A stretch of 64,000 nucleotides of DNA from Staphylotrichum longicolle (GCA_019096155.1 JAHCVI010000001.1:4464001-4528000); one strand, 5' to 3'. Shown: positions 21,281-33,528, numbered from the stretch's first letter. Made by a program: numbers and translations. The notes: generated from the letters alone by a model not told the origin.

Positions 21281-23553
21281 TCAAATGCCAACATGGCTCT
21301 CCTCGTCTTCTGACGTGTTGGCCTCGTCGTCACTGTCCTCATCATCGGAAAACTCCGCGCTCTCCAGGCCCTTGCTGTGGATGATGAAGGAGGCCACCCA
21401 TCCGAGAAGCGCGATGCCTGCAAACAAGCCCCATGCAAGAGCCTCCCCTTTGGGTCTAACCCGTGTTGACAAGGTGAACAGACCGCCGGACAAGAACGGT
21501 CCAATGCTGCGACCAGCAGCTGAGAGGGTCTGGGCAATCCCGTTGAGCGTGCCCAAAGTCTCGTGCGAAGGTGCGGAGTTGGTAATCTTGAATTTGATAA
21601 GTAATGAGACTCGGCGTGGCGCTGAAGGAAGTTGTCAACACTTACCAGAAGCATGACGCTACTGAGTCCACCGACGGCGCAGATATTCTTGAGCACAAGG
21701 GTGAAGCCCAGCTCGGCGTACAGCCAGGCCTTCCCACTCCCCATTCCCAGCTTTGGTTTGTTGTCGATATAGCCAACCCATGGCATTAGCGCCATGCTGA
21801 TGGCCATGCCGAGGAGTGAGTAGCGGTAGGTTCTGAGGTTTCCCATCCGCTCCTTGAGCCGTTGGAAGATGAACAGCTGGAACAAAATGGTCGCCAAGCC
21901 CGCCAGTGACATGCTGACGCCGATTGTCCCGGGCCCGAGGTCGCGGCCTGTGGGTGGTGGCGAAGAGGCAAAGATAGGGTAAAGCGAATTGAACGAGATG
22001 TTGGAGAGCTGAAACACAAGGTATGTGCCCAGCACGGCGAGCGTGTTACGATTCCGTAGCCCATGAAACGCCGAGGGTTGCTCATCGATGTCCTTCTTGC
22101 TGTCGCTGTCCTCGTCGTCGCCGCTCGCCCGCGACTCGAGCAGTCCCTGGTGCTCATCCTCGGACTGATCTGAGGCTTCGTGGTGCTCATCCAAACTGGC
22201 AACAAATCTGTCCTGACCGCCCTGGGACTGTCCCGGCACTTGAGTCCCTTTTCCTCTTTCATTCGCGCCAGACCTACCACAGCACGCCAGGCACCAATCG
22301 CGTGCTTTCCTCATCCACTCGACACCTGGACCGGCCGCGCTGTGGTCGATACAGTCGAGCGTCTCCTCGAACCAGATGGCGAGTACAATCACGCTGGACA
22401 ACAATAGAGCAGCAGCTAGGATGTTGGGAACCAGGAACGGATACTTGGGCCCGCCGGCAACCCCAACCAACAAGCCGCCCAACGCAGGCCCAATGATGCT
22501 CCCGAGACTGTAAATAACGGGCAGCCAGGTGAAGGCGCTGCTTTGGTTAGTCCGGTCGGTAACCTCGCCTAGGCAAGTCGGGACAATGGCTGCGTTGCCG
22601 TTGAGGAGACCCATGGCGACATGGACCATGATCAACTGCACGTAGGTGGTGCAGAGTCCGAAAAAGACAAAGCAAACCACCAGGAGTGACGTTCCCAGCA
22701 ACATGGTAGGTTTTCGTCCGATGCGGTCCGAGAAATAACCCCACAGAAGATTTGTGGTCAACTGCGCAAGCGCAAAGGCCGAAGCCAGCAGCCCAACGTA
22801 GACTCCTTCTTGGCCATCTGGGATCTCGTCGAACGACGCGACCATGGTGGGCAGGTAGGGCCCGATCGAGTTGAGCGCCGTTTGCTCCGACAGAGAGAGC
22901 AGAGCCAGCAGACCGAGCTGGCCCCATGGCAAAGGGGTTGTGTGCGAACTGCTGGAACGTTCCTCCTCGCCGGTCACCGGGCTTCTCCTTCCCCGCCTCC
23001 TGCTTCTGTCTCCTTCGGCCGTGGTCGACGTGCCATCGGGACCGTCTTGTTCGTCTTCAAAATCCGAAGTCTCGTCGTGTTGTCCAAAGAGTCTTTTGTA
23101 CCAAGGGCGAGGTTGCCGAGGGGACCGCGGCCTGTCGGAGGGGACCGGCGGCGGCGGGGTTGGGAAGGTGTGGTACTTTGCTGTCGACTGTCGGCGGAGA
23201 AGGCGGCGCGCTTCTACAGCTGAGCGTCTCCGGGGCCGGCTGCTACTTGGCAGCGGATCATTGTATGGCGAGGGGAAGGGGAAGGGCTCTCCGGCGTGGA
23301 AGGAGCCAGAGGTGCGAGAGCGACGCGATTGAGGGAAACCCGGGCGCGTGGGGTTTGTCGAGGCTGTGGCGCTCGCTGCGATGTTGGTCGTGTGCACCAT
23401 TGCGGAATAGACAGGGCGCACGGGTTGGTGCTCCGGGTTGGTTTTCCGGGCTATTGAAGAGATCGGGTCATTTGGGGCGTGCCTCTCCCGGTTTCGTGGT
23501 GTTGTCAGATGCAGGATGTCCAGTGTCTTGCGGGTGCGATCGGTTGCATGCAT
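21281..23553 (-). CDS. MFS transporter, DHA1-like, with long cytosolic N-terminus
   Basis: Exons 23553-21646 and 21586-21281 (intron 59 nt, GTAAGT donor, phase 0; joins SSVMLL to ITNSAPSHETLG) give 737 residues. About 190 N-terminal residues are Arg/Pro/Ser-rich and disordered. Then come two groups of about six membrane segments. GYFSDRIGRKP is MFS motif A in the loop after the second segment. The halves are split by a charged loop rich in Asp, Glu and Ser (roughly residues 420-520), and the tail is very acidic (SDDEDSDDEANTSEDEE). This layout fits fungal relatives of yeast YCR023C, probably in the vacuolar or plasma membrane, with unknown cargo. A second ATG at 23400 (MVHTTNIAAS) could be the true start. 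Confidence 0.88.
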
Positions 23554-24525
23554 GCCCGTCAGACGGATCTCCCATCAGCACAGCTGCAGCCCCGCCACCG
23601 CCTACAATCGACCTTGCTGGGCTTCGTCAGGTTGGAGTTAGGGGCGTTGGCCGCTGAAAAGTGATGTCATCAGCCCCGCGGACAGGGGCCCCTGGTTTGC
23701 CAATCCTGCCCGTTCTTTACCCCCGGGGCTTTTCCTCCGCGGACTGTCGCGATCGAGGGCCGAGGTGCCTTTGGAAAACTGGCGAAAAGTTTAAGGTACG
23801 CACTTTTGTCCGCTCATGAATTAAGGTAGACACATGGACGCTGTTAACTCGCAATCCAGTAAAGACAATTTGGCAGCTATTGGCATACATCCCTGGTTCC
23901 TTTCGCAGCGGAGTGTCAATTTGAAGCAGACGCACCACACTTGAGAGCTCGGCTGACCTCTTTCACACTCCCAGGCTACACGCCGCCTCGATAGTTCCGG
24001 GGACGTTTGGTTCAAAAATTGCCCCTCAAATGTGAGAACGAGTTAAAACCCTAAGTGAAAAATTCCACTGCTACACTACGTACATTGAGTCCCTGATCTA
24101 GGGAGCGAATGCGCAATTGAGGATTGCAGCTACCGTACGTAGGTACCTTGTAGCTACATCTGACACGCCAACCGATTCGACCTGGTGTTGATCAACTTTC
24201 CTTTGACAACCCATATACTCGGGGGAAGGCTGGGAAATAATCGGCAGCCTCTGGGTCTCCGGCTTTGCATCAGTCCAAGAAGCGATGTGCCAGACCTGTT
24301 CAGGATACAGTGAGGTATTCCAAAATTCAAGCGCTGCTGGTTTGTCCCGTGTATGCTTCATCGTTTACCACTACAACACGTTCAATGCATCGATCAATTT
24401 TGCAGACAAGGCCCATGAGATTGTGTTTCGAGACCGCCCCTTGGGTTAATTATTCTTCTGATCTCCCCTTGCTTGCAAATCCCGCTCTCCTCAGCACACA
24501 TCCCTCGCTCCTTCGCCATGCAACA
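23554..24525. other. Intergenic, no gene seen
   Basis: 5' side of the transporter gene and 3' flank of the deformylase gene. It contains one AGGTACCT-type intergenic motif near 24141. Confidence 0.55.
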
Positions 24526-25374
24526 TTAAAAGACAACCGTCTTGGTCCCGTTGAGGAACACTCTGCGCTCTGCGTACCACTTGACAGCAGCAGCGAGAAC
24601 CTGGCTCTCGATGTTGGAGCCCTCGTCGACCAGCGCCTTGGGGCTGATGCTGTGGTCGACCCGCGCGACACGCTGCTCGATGATGGGGCCCTCATCCAGG
24701 TCCGCGGTGACAAAGTGAGCGGTGGCGCCAATGATCTTGACGCCGCGCTCGTAGGCCTGGTGGTAAGGCTTGGCACCCTTGAAGGATGGCAGGAAGCTGT
24801 GGTGGATGTTGATGATGCGGCCTGACATGGCCTCGCAGAGCGTCGGACTGAGCACCTGCATGTAGCGAGCCAAGACGACGAGCTCGATGTTGTTCTGCTT
24901 GATGAGCTCCAAGATCTGGCCCTCCTGGGCGGCCTTGGTCTCGCGGTTCACGGGGAGGTGGTGGAACTCGATGCCGTAGCTGGCGGCCAGGGGAGCAAAG
25001 TCCGGGTGGTTGGACACAATCAGGGGAATGTCGATCGGGAGCTGGCCCGTCTTGGCGCGGAAAAGGAGGTCGTTGAGGCAGTGGCCGATCTTGGACACCA
25101 TGATGAGAACCCTCGGCTTCTGTGCGACGGGCCTGATGTCGTACGCCATCTTGTACTCCTCAGCCAGCGAATCAAAGGCCGGGCGCAGATGCTCGGTCGA
25201 TTCCGTCGGCGTCGGGCCAAAGTGCACCCTCATGAAGAATTTTTCGCTCGTCGGGTCTGAGAACTGCTGCAGGTCCAAAATGTTGTGCCCCTCACGAGCG
25301 AAGATGCCCGTCACAGCGTGCACAATACCCGGCTTGTCCGGGCAGGACAGCGTCAGAATGTGGTCGTTGGCCAT
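24526..25374 (-). CDS. Formyltetrahydrofolate deformylase (PurU type)
   Basis: Intronless, 282 residues, almost the length of E. coli PurU (280). An N-terminal ACT domain (residues about 5-80, LTLSCPDKPGIVHAVTGIFA) is followed by a formyltransferase-fold domain from about 86 (KPRVLIMVSKIGHCLNDLL). Catalytic residues of the fold are visible: Asn189 and His191 in IINIHHSFLPSFKGA and Asp227 in ADLDEGPIIEQ. The reaction is 10-formyl-THF + H2O to formate + THF, a valve for the one-carbon folate pool and a formate source for purine synthesis. The frame extends upstream to 25518 only via a TTG, so ATG 25374 is the start. No mitochondrial presequence is evident from this start. Confidence 0.94.
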   Translation of the reverse strand: MANDHILTLSCPDKPGIVHAVTGIFAREGHNILDLQQFSDPTSEKFFMRVHFGPTPTESTEHLRPAFDSLAEEYKMAYDIRPVAQKPRVLIMVSKIGHCLNDLLFRAKTGQLPIDIPLIVSNHPDFAPLAASYGIEFHHLPVNRETKAAQEGQILELIKQNNIELVVLARYMQVLSPTLCEAMSGRIINIHHSFLPSFKGAKPYHQAYERGVKIIGATAHFVTADLDEGPIIEQRVARVDHSISPKALVDEGSNIESQVLAAAVKWYAERRVFLNGTKTVVF

Positions 25375-26975
25375 TGTTGAAATGCTGTTCCCAGGGCAGG
25401 CTGTTTTGCTGTTGAGTTGCCGGACTCTCTCCCTTTTCCCGCAATGCGTCAGAGACCACAATTTCACTTGAGGGGTTCGTAAGAGATGTGTCCACTCTCT
25501 TTTAGCCGGAGGGGCCAAGGGTTAGGGTTATCCGCCAGTTTCTTTGCCCGTTGCTCTTCCCCTGCTGCTCTTGTCGACCTAGGACCAGCCAGAATGGGAC
25601 TCCAGAAAGGGACCTGCAAACACGGGGCTAGTATACTTACTATGGCTTGAGTTTGTCGGATTGCGCTGATGGGCAGGTACACAGATGAATCTTCTCGATC
25701 CCTTGGGCTGGGCCCGGGACTTCGCACAAATGTCGGGATTCGGGATTGCGCCAAGACGCGCGCTGGGAAGGATGAAACAAATACGGGAACGACGTCTCTG
25801 TACACAAGCCGTTCGTTCTCTTCAAAACAATCCCGTCTGAGTTGTGACTTTTTCTTGTCGAGCCTTGCGATATATCAGTCCAGAGTGGTAGGTTCTGATC
25901 ACCATGATGCTACCTACTATCATGACAAACGACACACATTTCAATTATCTATCATGTCCCAGGTACTGCAAGAAAGCCAGCGTGACAGCGTTGTCATCCT
26001 GTACTAGCAATCATTAAGTACCTCTGCCCGATCTTATCCCCGCGACAATACGCCCCGCCTTCTAGGCTTCTTGGGAACCTTGAATTGAGTTTCAAGGAAT
26101 CTGTGAAGGGAGCCGAGCATGGCGAAGCCATGTGTGTGTCGTGTTTAACAACAGCCAGCATGGCGGCTCCGGTGAGTGCCATTCTATCGCGCCCGAGACT
26201 GCAAGACGAGGGTGAGTCAATAAAGGTCGGCACAAGCATATCGGAGCAATGTATCGATGCGCAGCTGCTGCACCTCTCGTTTATGGCACCTAGTGTCTAA
26301 CCGAGGGTTCCCAAGACAACAGCAGCGTCCAAGTCGCAACGGGAACTCCTGCTCTTTGGTCTACTCCAAAGGCTTCACAACCCGCTCTCGCCTTACACGG
26401 CGCTTCAGGAATGCCCGTTATCGCACGAGATTTGGCCTCGATTGCAATGCAAGAGCGTACCTTAACCATTGGCAATGCGAAGCAGGCCTCGTTCCGCACC
26501 TCCCCAAGGAGGCGATTAAGATCATCCTAGCCGATGACTGAAAATACGCAATCCAGGCGGGCTCCCGGCGTCTAGACCCCTGACTCAGGCACATCTCTCA
26601 GCTAGTATGTATGAATAGTCATTTGGTAGGCAGTTTGGACCACGGGCAGTTGAACACATCACTACTTTGTACATCAACTCGATCGTCGTCACTGCTGTGC
26701 CCTAATTTGATGTCTGACCAACCGGGAAATCTATGCCAAATTGAGATGTGGCTGTTAACGCAACTGAGATGTGGCTGTTAACGCTGTTCAACAGGGACCG
26801 GAAGGTTGACTGCTGAACTGGGGGCGTGTTCTGCAAGTGATGAGATGACCCGAAAGCGTTGCAAATGGACGATACGGGGGCCTAACAGGGTGAAACACAA
26901 TTCATTCAGGTACCATAGAACGGCCGTTTCCTGGATCTCGTCGCCGAGGCGAGCGGCGTGATGATGCTCAGGTGT
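25375..26975. other. Intergenic, no gene seen
   Basis: Promoter side of the deformylase gene and 3' flank of a secreted-protein gene. It includes one TTAGGGTTA near 25521 and a tandem duplication at 26742-26784. A stretch near 26300-26540 looks faintly coding, but no gene can be built. Confidence 0.5.
26742..26784. repeat. Short tandem duplication, 20-bp unit
   Basis: TGAGATGTGGCTGTTAACGC occurs at 26742-26761 and again at 26765-26784, identical, separated by AAC. Probably slippage. Confidence 0.85.
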
Positions 26976-27800
26976 TTACATGACCTCGTTCCAGCAATGG
27001 CCCTTCCCCAACGACACATCACAATCGCTATCCACAAAGTTTCTGTACTTTTTCCACCCTGAAGAGTAGTTTTTGCAGTCCGTGACGAGACCGTTGTAGT
27101 CCATGCAGGTGTTGGGGTTCATCGTGCAGCGACCTTTGTTGATGCCGTAGGCCTTGGAGCAATTCTTTCCTCCATGGTTCGCAAGACACCCCTTCTTTGC
27201 CTCCTCGCGCTTCGCCTTGTCTACGTGCGGGTGTCCATGAGACTCGCCGTGCGAGTGCAGCGCCTTGGCGCCAAAGTCGTAGACGATGGCGCGACCGACG
27301 TGGCGCACTGGCTTGGCCGGCTCCGAGAGGTAGATGACGCCGTCCCTGACAATGTTGCCTTCGACACCCGTCACCTGGTCGGTTCTCCTGCGACCGAGCA
27401 CGTGCAGCCCTCTACCCAGCACAGGGAGGTTCTCGTCGGCATGATCGGAGGGGATACGGCCAAAAAGGTCGGCCTCGACGTGCTCGCCGCGGGGGCCAAG
27501 GCCGACCAGCGCCCCCGCAACGGGGAAGTAGACCCTCACGGCGCGGGCCTGCCGGTCGTAGACGCGATTGTCGCCCCACAAGGAGAGGTTGTCGTAGTAG
27601 TCCTTTTCGAAGTCGGCGACGTGGTCCGGGTCGATGGCAATGGACTTGTAGCCGACGAGGGTGACAGTTGAGGTGTTGGATGACCCCACCAAAGGTGAAC
27701 GGCTGGCGAGGGAGTTGATAAAGTGTTCCTCAAAGGTAGCGATGTTGACGGAGGAGGCGGAGGTAAGGGAGAGGAGGGCGAAGGAGGTTATGAGTTTCAT
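26976..27800 (-). CDS. Secreted protein with His-rich linker and Cys-rich C-terminus, unknown function
   Basis: Intronless. From ATG 27800 it encodes 274 residues beginning with signal peptide MKLITSFALLSLTSASS; another in-frame ATG at 27833 would add 11 residues and bury the signal, so 27800 is preferred. The middle (about 45-175) holds several beta-like strands (GYKSIAIDPDHVADF, RAVRVYFPVAGALVG, NIVRDGVIYLSEPAKPVRHV). Residues 182-192 are His-rich (HSHGESHGHPH). The C-terminus has seven Cys (205, 214, 225, 232, 242, 260, 269) in a compact region. I do not recognise the family. A candidate effector or metal-binding secreted protein. An upstream TATAAAAC supports transcription from this side. 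Confidence 0.78.
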   Translation of the reverse strand: MKLITSFALLSLTSASSVNIATFEEHFINSLASRSPLVGSSNTSTVTLVGYKSIAIDPDHVADFEKDYYDNLSLWGDNRVYDRQARAVRVYFPVAGALVGLGPRGEHVEADLFGRIPSDHADENLPVLGRGLHVLGRRRTDQVTGVEGNIVRDGVIYLSEPAKPVRHVGRAIVYDFGAKALHSHGESHGHPHVDKAKREEAKKGCLANHGGKNCSKAYGINKGRCTMNPNTCMDYNGLVTDCKNYSSGWKKYRNFVDSDCDVSLGKGHCWNEVM

Positions 27801-27904
27801 GGTGGTTATCAGTTGGCTCTGGCCGGAAGTCATAAGTATGATGAACGGTACAAGTGGCGGGCCTGTGATGCTTGAATAACTTGCTCAAACTGCCTCAACG
27901 GGCC

Positions 27905-27912
27905 GTTTTATA
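27905..27912 (-). promoter_or_regulatory. TATA box of the Cys/His-rich secreted-protein gene
   Basis: Minus strand TATAAAAC about 105-112 nt upstream of ATG 27800. Confidence 0.5.
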
Positions 27913-29296
27913 TTTCAAGACTTCAAGTCCTGCTCGCCGGCCGTGGATCCAGCTGCATCCAAGTCTTGCTTTCACTCTTTGGAAAGCGACCTACTTGCCA
28001 AGTCTAACATACCACTACAATTAGAAACATGGCATGATGAAATCCGCCTTCTTACATATACAAGCGACAAATCGCATCGCGAGAAGACAAATTAATCAAC
28101 ACCTCACTCTTTACCGAATCAACGGCGGAGGTTAAAAAAAGCGTGCGACCCTGAAATAGCAACATCAAAACAGCCGAAGTGGTATTTCAGTACAAGCTGA
28201 ACGTAGCGCACGGCGAAGTCTCCACCGCCGCGCGAATCGCTACCAGAGACGGGCCACCAACCCCGCATTACAATTACGCCGCTTACCAGCCCGCCGGGCT
28301 GTAGACGGGCCGCGACCCTCACAAGTCTGTCGAGTTGGATACAGCATCCAGTGCTCACAGGAGCACCCGCCGGGTTGCGGATGCGTGTGTTAAACCCGTC
28401 ATCGACGGTGGGCATCAGCGGATAAAAAGTCGTGTCGGTGGCCGTGGCCGTGGGTCTCCAAGACAAGCCGGACGAAACGCGTCCGTTTCTGAAACGCTGT
28501 TTCTTGCGGAGCTGGGAAACGGAAGTTTAAAACTGAGCGAGGACTTCGGACACGGCGCTTGAACACGTGACTCAAATTCTGCTGAGTCAGTACACTATTT
28601 TGGACCAAAAAGAAGGTTAGGAAACGACGAGCGTCAGTATTTTGGACCAAAAAGAAGGCTAGGTAACGACGAGGTCCAGATTCGGGTTTCCGCCCTCACA
28701 AGAGCGACTTTGGCTCAAAGGGGGCCAGAACTGGTAGCTATGAAGACAAGAAACTGCACCCTTTAAATGACCGAAACAAAGAACAGAAACTGTACACGCA
28801 GAGAACTTTTATGTCCAAAAACACAGCCGAGAACATGCCAACATGGTAGAGCGGTCTCCGCCATTCGACTCAAACTAACAAGCTTAAAGAGGCTACCTAC
28901 CTACCTTAGGTACCTTAGGTACCGCAAGCAAATAGGCGTCTGTTTTCATTCCATTCAAGGGACAAACTCAGGCTTAAGAAATCCCGGACGCGCTAGCAGC
29001 AGGCGCGTATTCCACCTTCCACTTCGAGTCTTGGTGGCCCACCCCTCACTGTGTCGTCTTACGTACCAAGTCCCGAGCCACCGCATGTTAGCCTCGGATA
29101 GATGAGTCATCGCCGCCTCTGCAAGGTCATGCAACATGTTGCCTTGGTAGCAGCCAAAGTCTTGATACGCAACACGCCGGAGTCCACGCCGAGCACTCGC
29201 TCCGCTGCCCATGAGAAATGTCCGTTTCAACCACTGATTTCCTCCCAGTTCTAATTCCCGCCTTACTTTGCTCGCAATCATCCCCAAATCTACATC
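27913..29296. other. Divergent intergenic region, no gene seen
   Basis: Between the minus-strand secreted-protein gene and the plus-strand acetyltransferase. It holds a 36-bp imperfect tandem repeat at 28596-28673 and two overlapping AGGTACC motifs at 28908-28923. No coding frame is convincing. Confidence 0.5.
28596..28673. repeat. Imperfect tandem repeat, 36-bp unit, period 42
   Basis: Copies 28596-28631 and 28638-28673 both start TATTTTGGACCAAAAAGAAG and differ at two positions. Each is preceded by GTCAGTA or GTCAG, so the duplicated unit probably includes that too. Confidence 0.85.
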
Positions 29297-30026
29297 ATGC
29301 CTCTCTTACTCCGTGCAGCTCAAGAATCCGACACTCCGAAACTTGGCATTATTGGCCGAGACGCCTTTCGTGACAGCCTTTCGAGGTCTCTCTTCCCCCC
29401 TCACTTGGCTTCCAAGTCTGAAACAGGCGATCCTGGCCTTGATGAAGCACAGTGGCGAGATGTCAGGGTTCTGAGGAGGATGAGAGAGGGCAAGCCCACG
29501 TTTGTTGTCGTCGATGTGACGGAGGGTGAACCAGAGAGCGAGAATGTGGTGGGATTTGCCCAATGGGAGTTGCCCTCATCCTTAACGGCGCCTGCTTCGC
29601 ACGCAGCAGCCGAGGCTGAGAAGGATGCGCTACCTGCGTCGCTTGATCGAGACAGCCTGCAACAGCTGTATGCGGCACTTGAAACCGAGACCAAGAAGGC
29701 ACTGGGGCCGGATGGACACAGCAAGATGTGGTGTAAGCTTCCACCTTCTTGATGCACCTCTGCTCAAGCTGAATCATTACAATACAGACCTCATGCTTCT
29801 TGCAATTGACCCCAACCAACAACGACGCGGAATTGGTAGGATGCTCGTTAACCACGGGCTTGAACTAGCTGCAAGGGATAAGAAGGACGTCTATCTCGTT
29901 GCGACCCCTGCCGGCAGAGGTCTTTACCATTCTCTCGGCTTCCGCGATATTGGGGAATGCGTTGACTTGTGCGGAACCCCTCATTACTCCATGTTGTGGT
30001 CTGCGCCCGATTCTGTTGTGTCTTGA
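29297..30026 (+). CDS. GNAT-family N-acetyltransferase
   Basis: Exons 29297-29732 and 29788-30026 (intron 55 nt, GTAAGC donor; the split TAC codon gives KMWYLMLLAIDP) encode 224 residues. The acetyl-CoA-binding motif A is clear: LAIDPNQQRRGIGRMLVNHG contains the Q/R-x-x-G-x-G/A loop. The later segment GLYHSLGFRDIGE is the usual motif B region. The substrate is unknown; many fungal paralogues of this length acetylate small amines or antibiotics. No signal peptide. The ATG sits after a CATC context at the end of a pyrimidine-rich leader. Confidence 0.9.
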
Positions 30027-31141
30027 CCTACTGTCGGTATGTCGCCCAGTCAACAGTCGTGTACGCAGTGTTCGCATATCTTGTCGGCTGAAGAGGCAAC
30101 GTAAACAGAGCGTGTCTTGAGAGAACAAGCAAGGAAACTGAGCAAAGGATAATGTATTCCGCATTTCGTACGGCACCCCATAAGCTAGCTCATGGGCAAT
30201 AGATAGGACGAGATCACCAGCTCCAGGAGCCAGCGGCGTCAGTACCTATCCCATCCCCACCAGTACGCCAAGTTGTCTCGCGGCAGTCCTCTTCCCACAT
30301 CGGTTACCTGGCCCGAACCCTACCAGTTATGCAGCCAAAGTCAACATTTCTGCTCTGCCTGTTCCAACAAATCCTTTGCCCGGAGGGTTTCTCTGCAGCT
30401 GCACTTTGCTTCGGGACCTACACTCGGGCATCTCTCGCGAGGCCCGTTCAAACTCGTCGTTATTGACGCCATGCATCATTTTGCAATTCAACATAGTCAC
30501 CAAATAGCCGATAGGGCAGAGTCCCAAGTGGTCGCTGGGGCACAATGAACCTTGAGCTTTTGGCTCAGCTGATAGAATCCAAACGGTACCTTTCATTACG
30601 TACTATTTTGAAAGGCAGCATGGGAAGGGGGTGTGCGACATCTGACAAAGGGGATGCCGGGTCTGTGACTAGCACCTGGTCTTAGTCGAGAGGGCCGCTG
30701 TCCGCCGAAGAGTGTCGAGCCTGCGGAAGTCGGGTTTAAAAGTGACACCGGGTCTCGACTCAGCTTTGGGACGACAGGGGCGTATCACTTCTGTTTCTCT
30801 CCACTTTATTCAGCGCAAAACGACTGTTTCCAAGTGAGCCGGTACAAGAACTGAGGTTATCCCCAGACCGCTCTTCTTCAGACCACCAGGCAGTTTCCCT
30901 TGCCAACCTTTCAGGAAACATTTGGCGGCCGCTGGTCACTTCTTCCCGCATCTCTGTCTAATCGATTTGACGGTGGATACCAAAAACCTTATTTCACGCT
31001 CCAGGGTATCATTGCTACGCTACCAAGTTACAAACGTTGTCATCCTCTCTCAGAACATGCCTCCACAGCTTTCACGGACTCGCACAACCGCGTTATCCAT
31101 TCTGCTTCCAAGAACCAACAAACAGGAAGCTAATTTTCCCG
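30027..31141. other. Convergent intergenic region, no gene seen
   Basis: Between the 3' ends of the acetyltransferase and urea permease genes. No coding signal or repeat is recognised. Confidence 0.5.
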
Positions 31142-33528
31142 CTATGCTGAGCCAACCATTTCCTTGGCGCCGGACTTCTCCGTCGGCGTGACATCGCCAG
31201 GAGAGTTCTGGCCCTCGGCGATTTGCGCATGGATGGTCTTGGGATGGGACTTCCCGGTGACGTCCAAGTAAATGCTCTTGACGGTCCTGGCAAGTGTCTT
31301 GCGGCTCTCAAAGACTGGGAAAATGCCGACGCCCAGGAATGAACAGAAGATCCAAATGATGCCCACCGTAACCCAACCGGTGAAGAATTGTTTGCTGAAA
31401 ATGTACCCAGTGCCGTACAAAGGCATGGGCCAGAGCACGAGAAGAGCAAGAGTCTAGAGACGGCCTGTTAGCCTTAACGTTCTCGGAGTGGAGCAGGTTC
31501 TTTGTGCTGAAACATACCATGACGACGGTCGCTGTCTTGCTGATCTTTCCTGCGCGTTCCAGCTTCTTCTGCTCCTCCTCAAACTCAACACGGGTCTCGT
31601 TGTGGCCCCCGGGAATTTCCTCGAGGTCCAAACCAGCCGCATCCGCCAGGTCATGATCGTCGCCCTTCCGGATGTCCATCATCGACTTCCAGTCGTACTT
31701 GTCGATGCCGAAAATCAGCGTAAAGATGGCGACCAAGACAACAGGGGACAGCAAAGCGGCAACATTGCCCGCCAACATGGGGTTGTTGGACCCTGTGCAG
31801 GCGACACTGAGTTCGCCGCACTCCTTCTTGGCGGTCACAAGCCAGGCAACGAGCGCGCAGACGAGACCGAGGATGGGCGAGAGCGATGCCGCCCACTTGT
31901 TTTGGCCAGCCCTAATCCCATGTTAATACAAAGCTGTACCGGAGCGACGGAGCCATCGGACTTGAAACCTACCAAATCAAGGCGAGGGTTGCGGGCAGCA
32001 CCGCAGACGAGATGATGACGCCCATCATGACGTACAGGTAGCCCATAGAGATGCCTGCATAATAGAGACCGACGGAAAAGGTTGCGATAAAGAGGCCGTA
32101 ACCAATAACGATGCTGTGGCTCATGTAGATAAGCCGCTTGCCGCTGGCCTGGGGGTTGAAGTAGGTGCGATACAGATCGTAGGTCCCGATGGTGCTGACG
32201 GCAATCAGTTGACTCGAGGTTGCGCTGGTCACAGCCATGAAGACGATCAGCAGCGTGGCGACAGCGCCTCCCTTGCCGAGGAGAGCGACTGCAGCATATG
32301 GGAGCACCAAGCCGGCGCTCACGTCGGCGTCAGCCATGCGGTCGGGGTAAGTCGGGAACCAAGGAGTGTTCTCCATCGCGAGAGCGGTAAGACCCATCGT
32401 GGTGGCGGTCAGCCAGGGAATGGCGAACCAACAGAGTCCGCCGAGAATGTAACCGGGAAGAGCGTGAACGGGAGAGGCGGCAATGGCCTTGTTGTAGTAG
32501 CCGTTGTCGAGGAAGACGGTGCCAAAGTTGCCTGCCTTTGGTCAGCCTCAACGCAGAACGGCGCTTTGGGTCGAACAGTGATACTCACCGACAATGTTGA
32601 TGACAAAGAAGATGGCACCCTCGCGCGACTGCATCGTCAGGTAACTGCCATCCTTATTGCCAGCGACCGGGTGCCTGGTAGCAGCCTCCACCAGCATGTC
32701 GTACACAGCGCTTGGAGAGCCCAGCACGTCATGCGAAGCATAGGTGGTCAAGGCAAAGATGATGATGATGAGGAGCAAGATGAAAGTGTGAGCCCAGTCG
32801 GTCAAGATGGTCGCCTTCAAACCGCCGACCATGGTGTAAGCGATGACACCAACCGGGAGGAGGTAGACTACGAGAGTGAGATGGTCAGTCGTTTTGCCCT
32901 TGACAGTGAACGGCGGTGCTGATCTGGCTTACTCGCGGCGATGGTGTGCATGCCCGTCAAGGCATTGACAGTGGCGGAGCCACCGACAATCAGCATGAGA
33001 GAGACCAAGATGTTTGTTGCGAGACCAAACACCAAAAAGACGATGTGGGCGAAGGTGCCATATCGCGCCTTGATGATCTCGAGGTACGTGTGGGCATTGG
33101 GCGCTCGCCTCTTCAGCTCGATGGCGAGCGTGGCGAAAAGCAGGATCTGGACGGTGGCGCCCGAGGCGTACCAAAAGGGACCTGAGACGCCATATCGGTA
33201 GCACACACCCGTACTCTGAAGGAGCGTAGCAGCCCAAGTCCATGATGACACGACAGCGGATGCGACCAGGCCTGATTTGACGGTGCGGCCGGCTGTGTTG
33301 AACATTTCGGAAGTTTGGACTTCTCGGTTGTATCGGCGCAGGATGAACGTCACGAGGATCATGCCTATGATGCTGTGAGCGACCGTCCTCTCTTTTTTCT
33401 ATGGGCGGTATTGATGCCATCTTACCGAGCGCGAAAGCGCCTCCGAGACCCAGCACAATGCCATAGCCGACTCCTTGACCCAGAGCGGCATTGGCGATGT
33501 GGTCCTTGTTGGCAGGGGCGTGATCCAT
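31142..33528 (-). CDS. Urea active transporter, UreA/DUR3 type (SSS family)
   Basis: Six exons: 33528-33426, 33364-32933, 32867-32589, 32531-31973, 31911-31518 and 31453-31142; introns 57-65 nt. The 692-residue product is close in length to fungal UreA/DUR3 proteins. About 15 hydrophobic segments are spread through it. Landmarks are [21 protein letters not shown] at the N-terminus, [41 protein letters not shown] and [19 protein letters not shown], typical of DUR3 proteins. It is a plasma-membrane symporter that takes up urea (and in yeast, polyamines). Such genes are induced by nitrogen limitation through GATA factors; several GATAA sites lie upstream. The C-terminal tail is short and charged. 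Confidence 0.95.

Noticed and set aside
25515..25530. TTAGGGTTA as an internal telomere trace
   Set aside because: Only one and a half units; expected by chance in 64 kb.
26257..26541. Possible remnant of a coding exon
   Set aside because: Two frames look mildly coding, but no splice partners, no known motif and no start can be defended.
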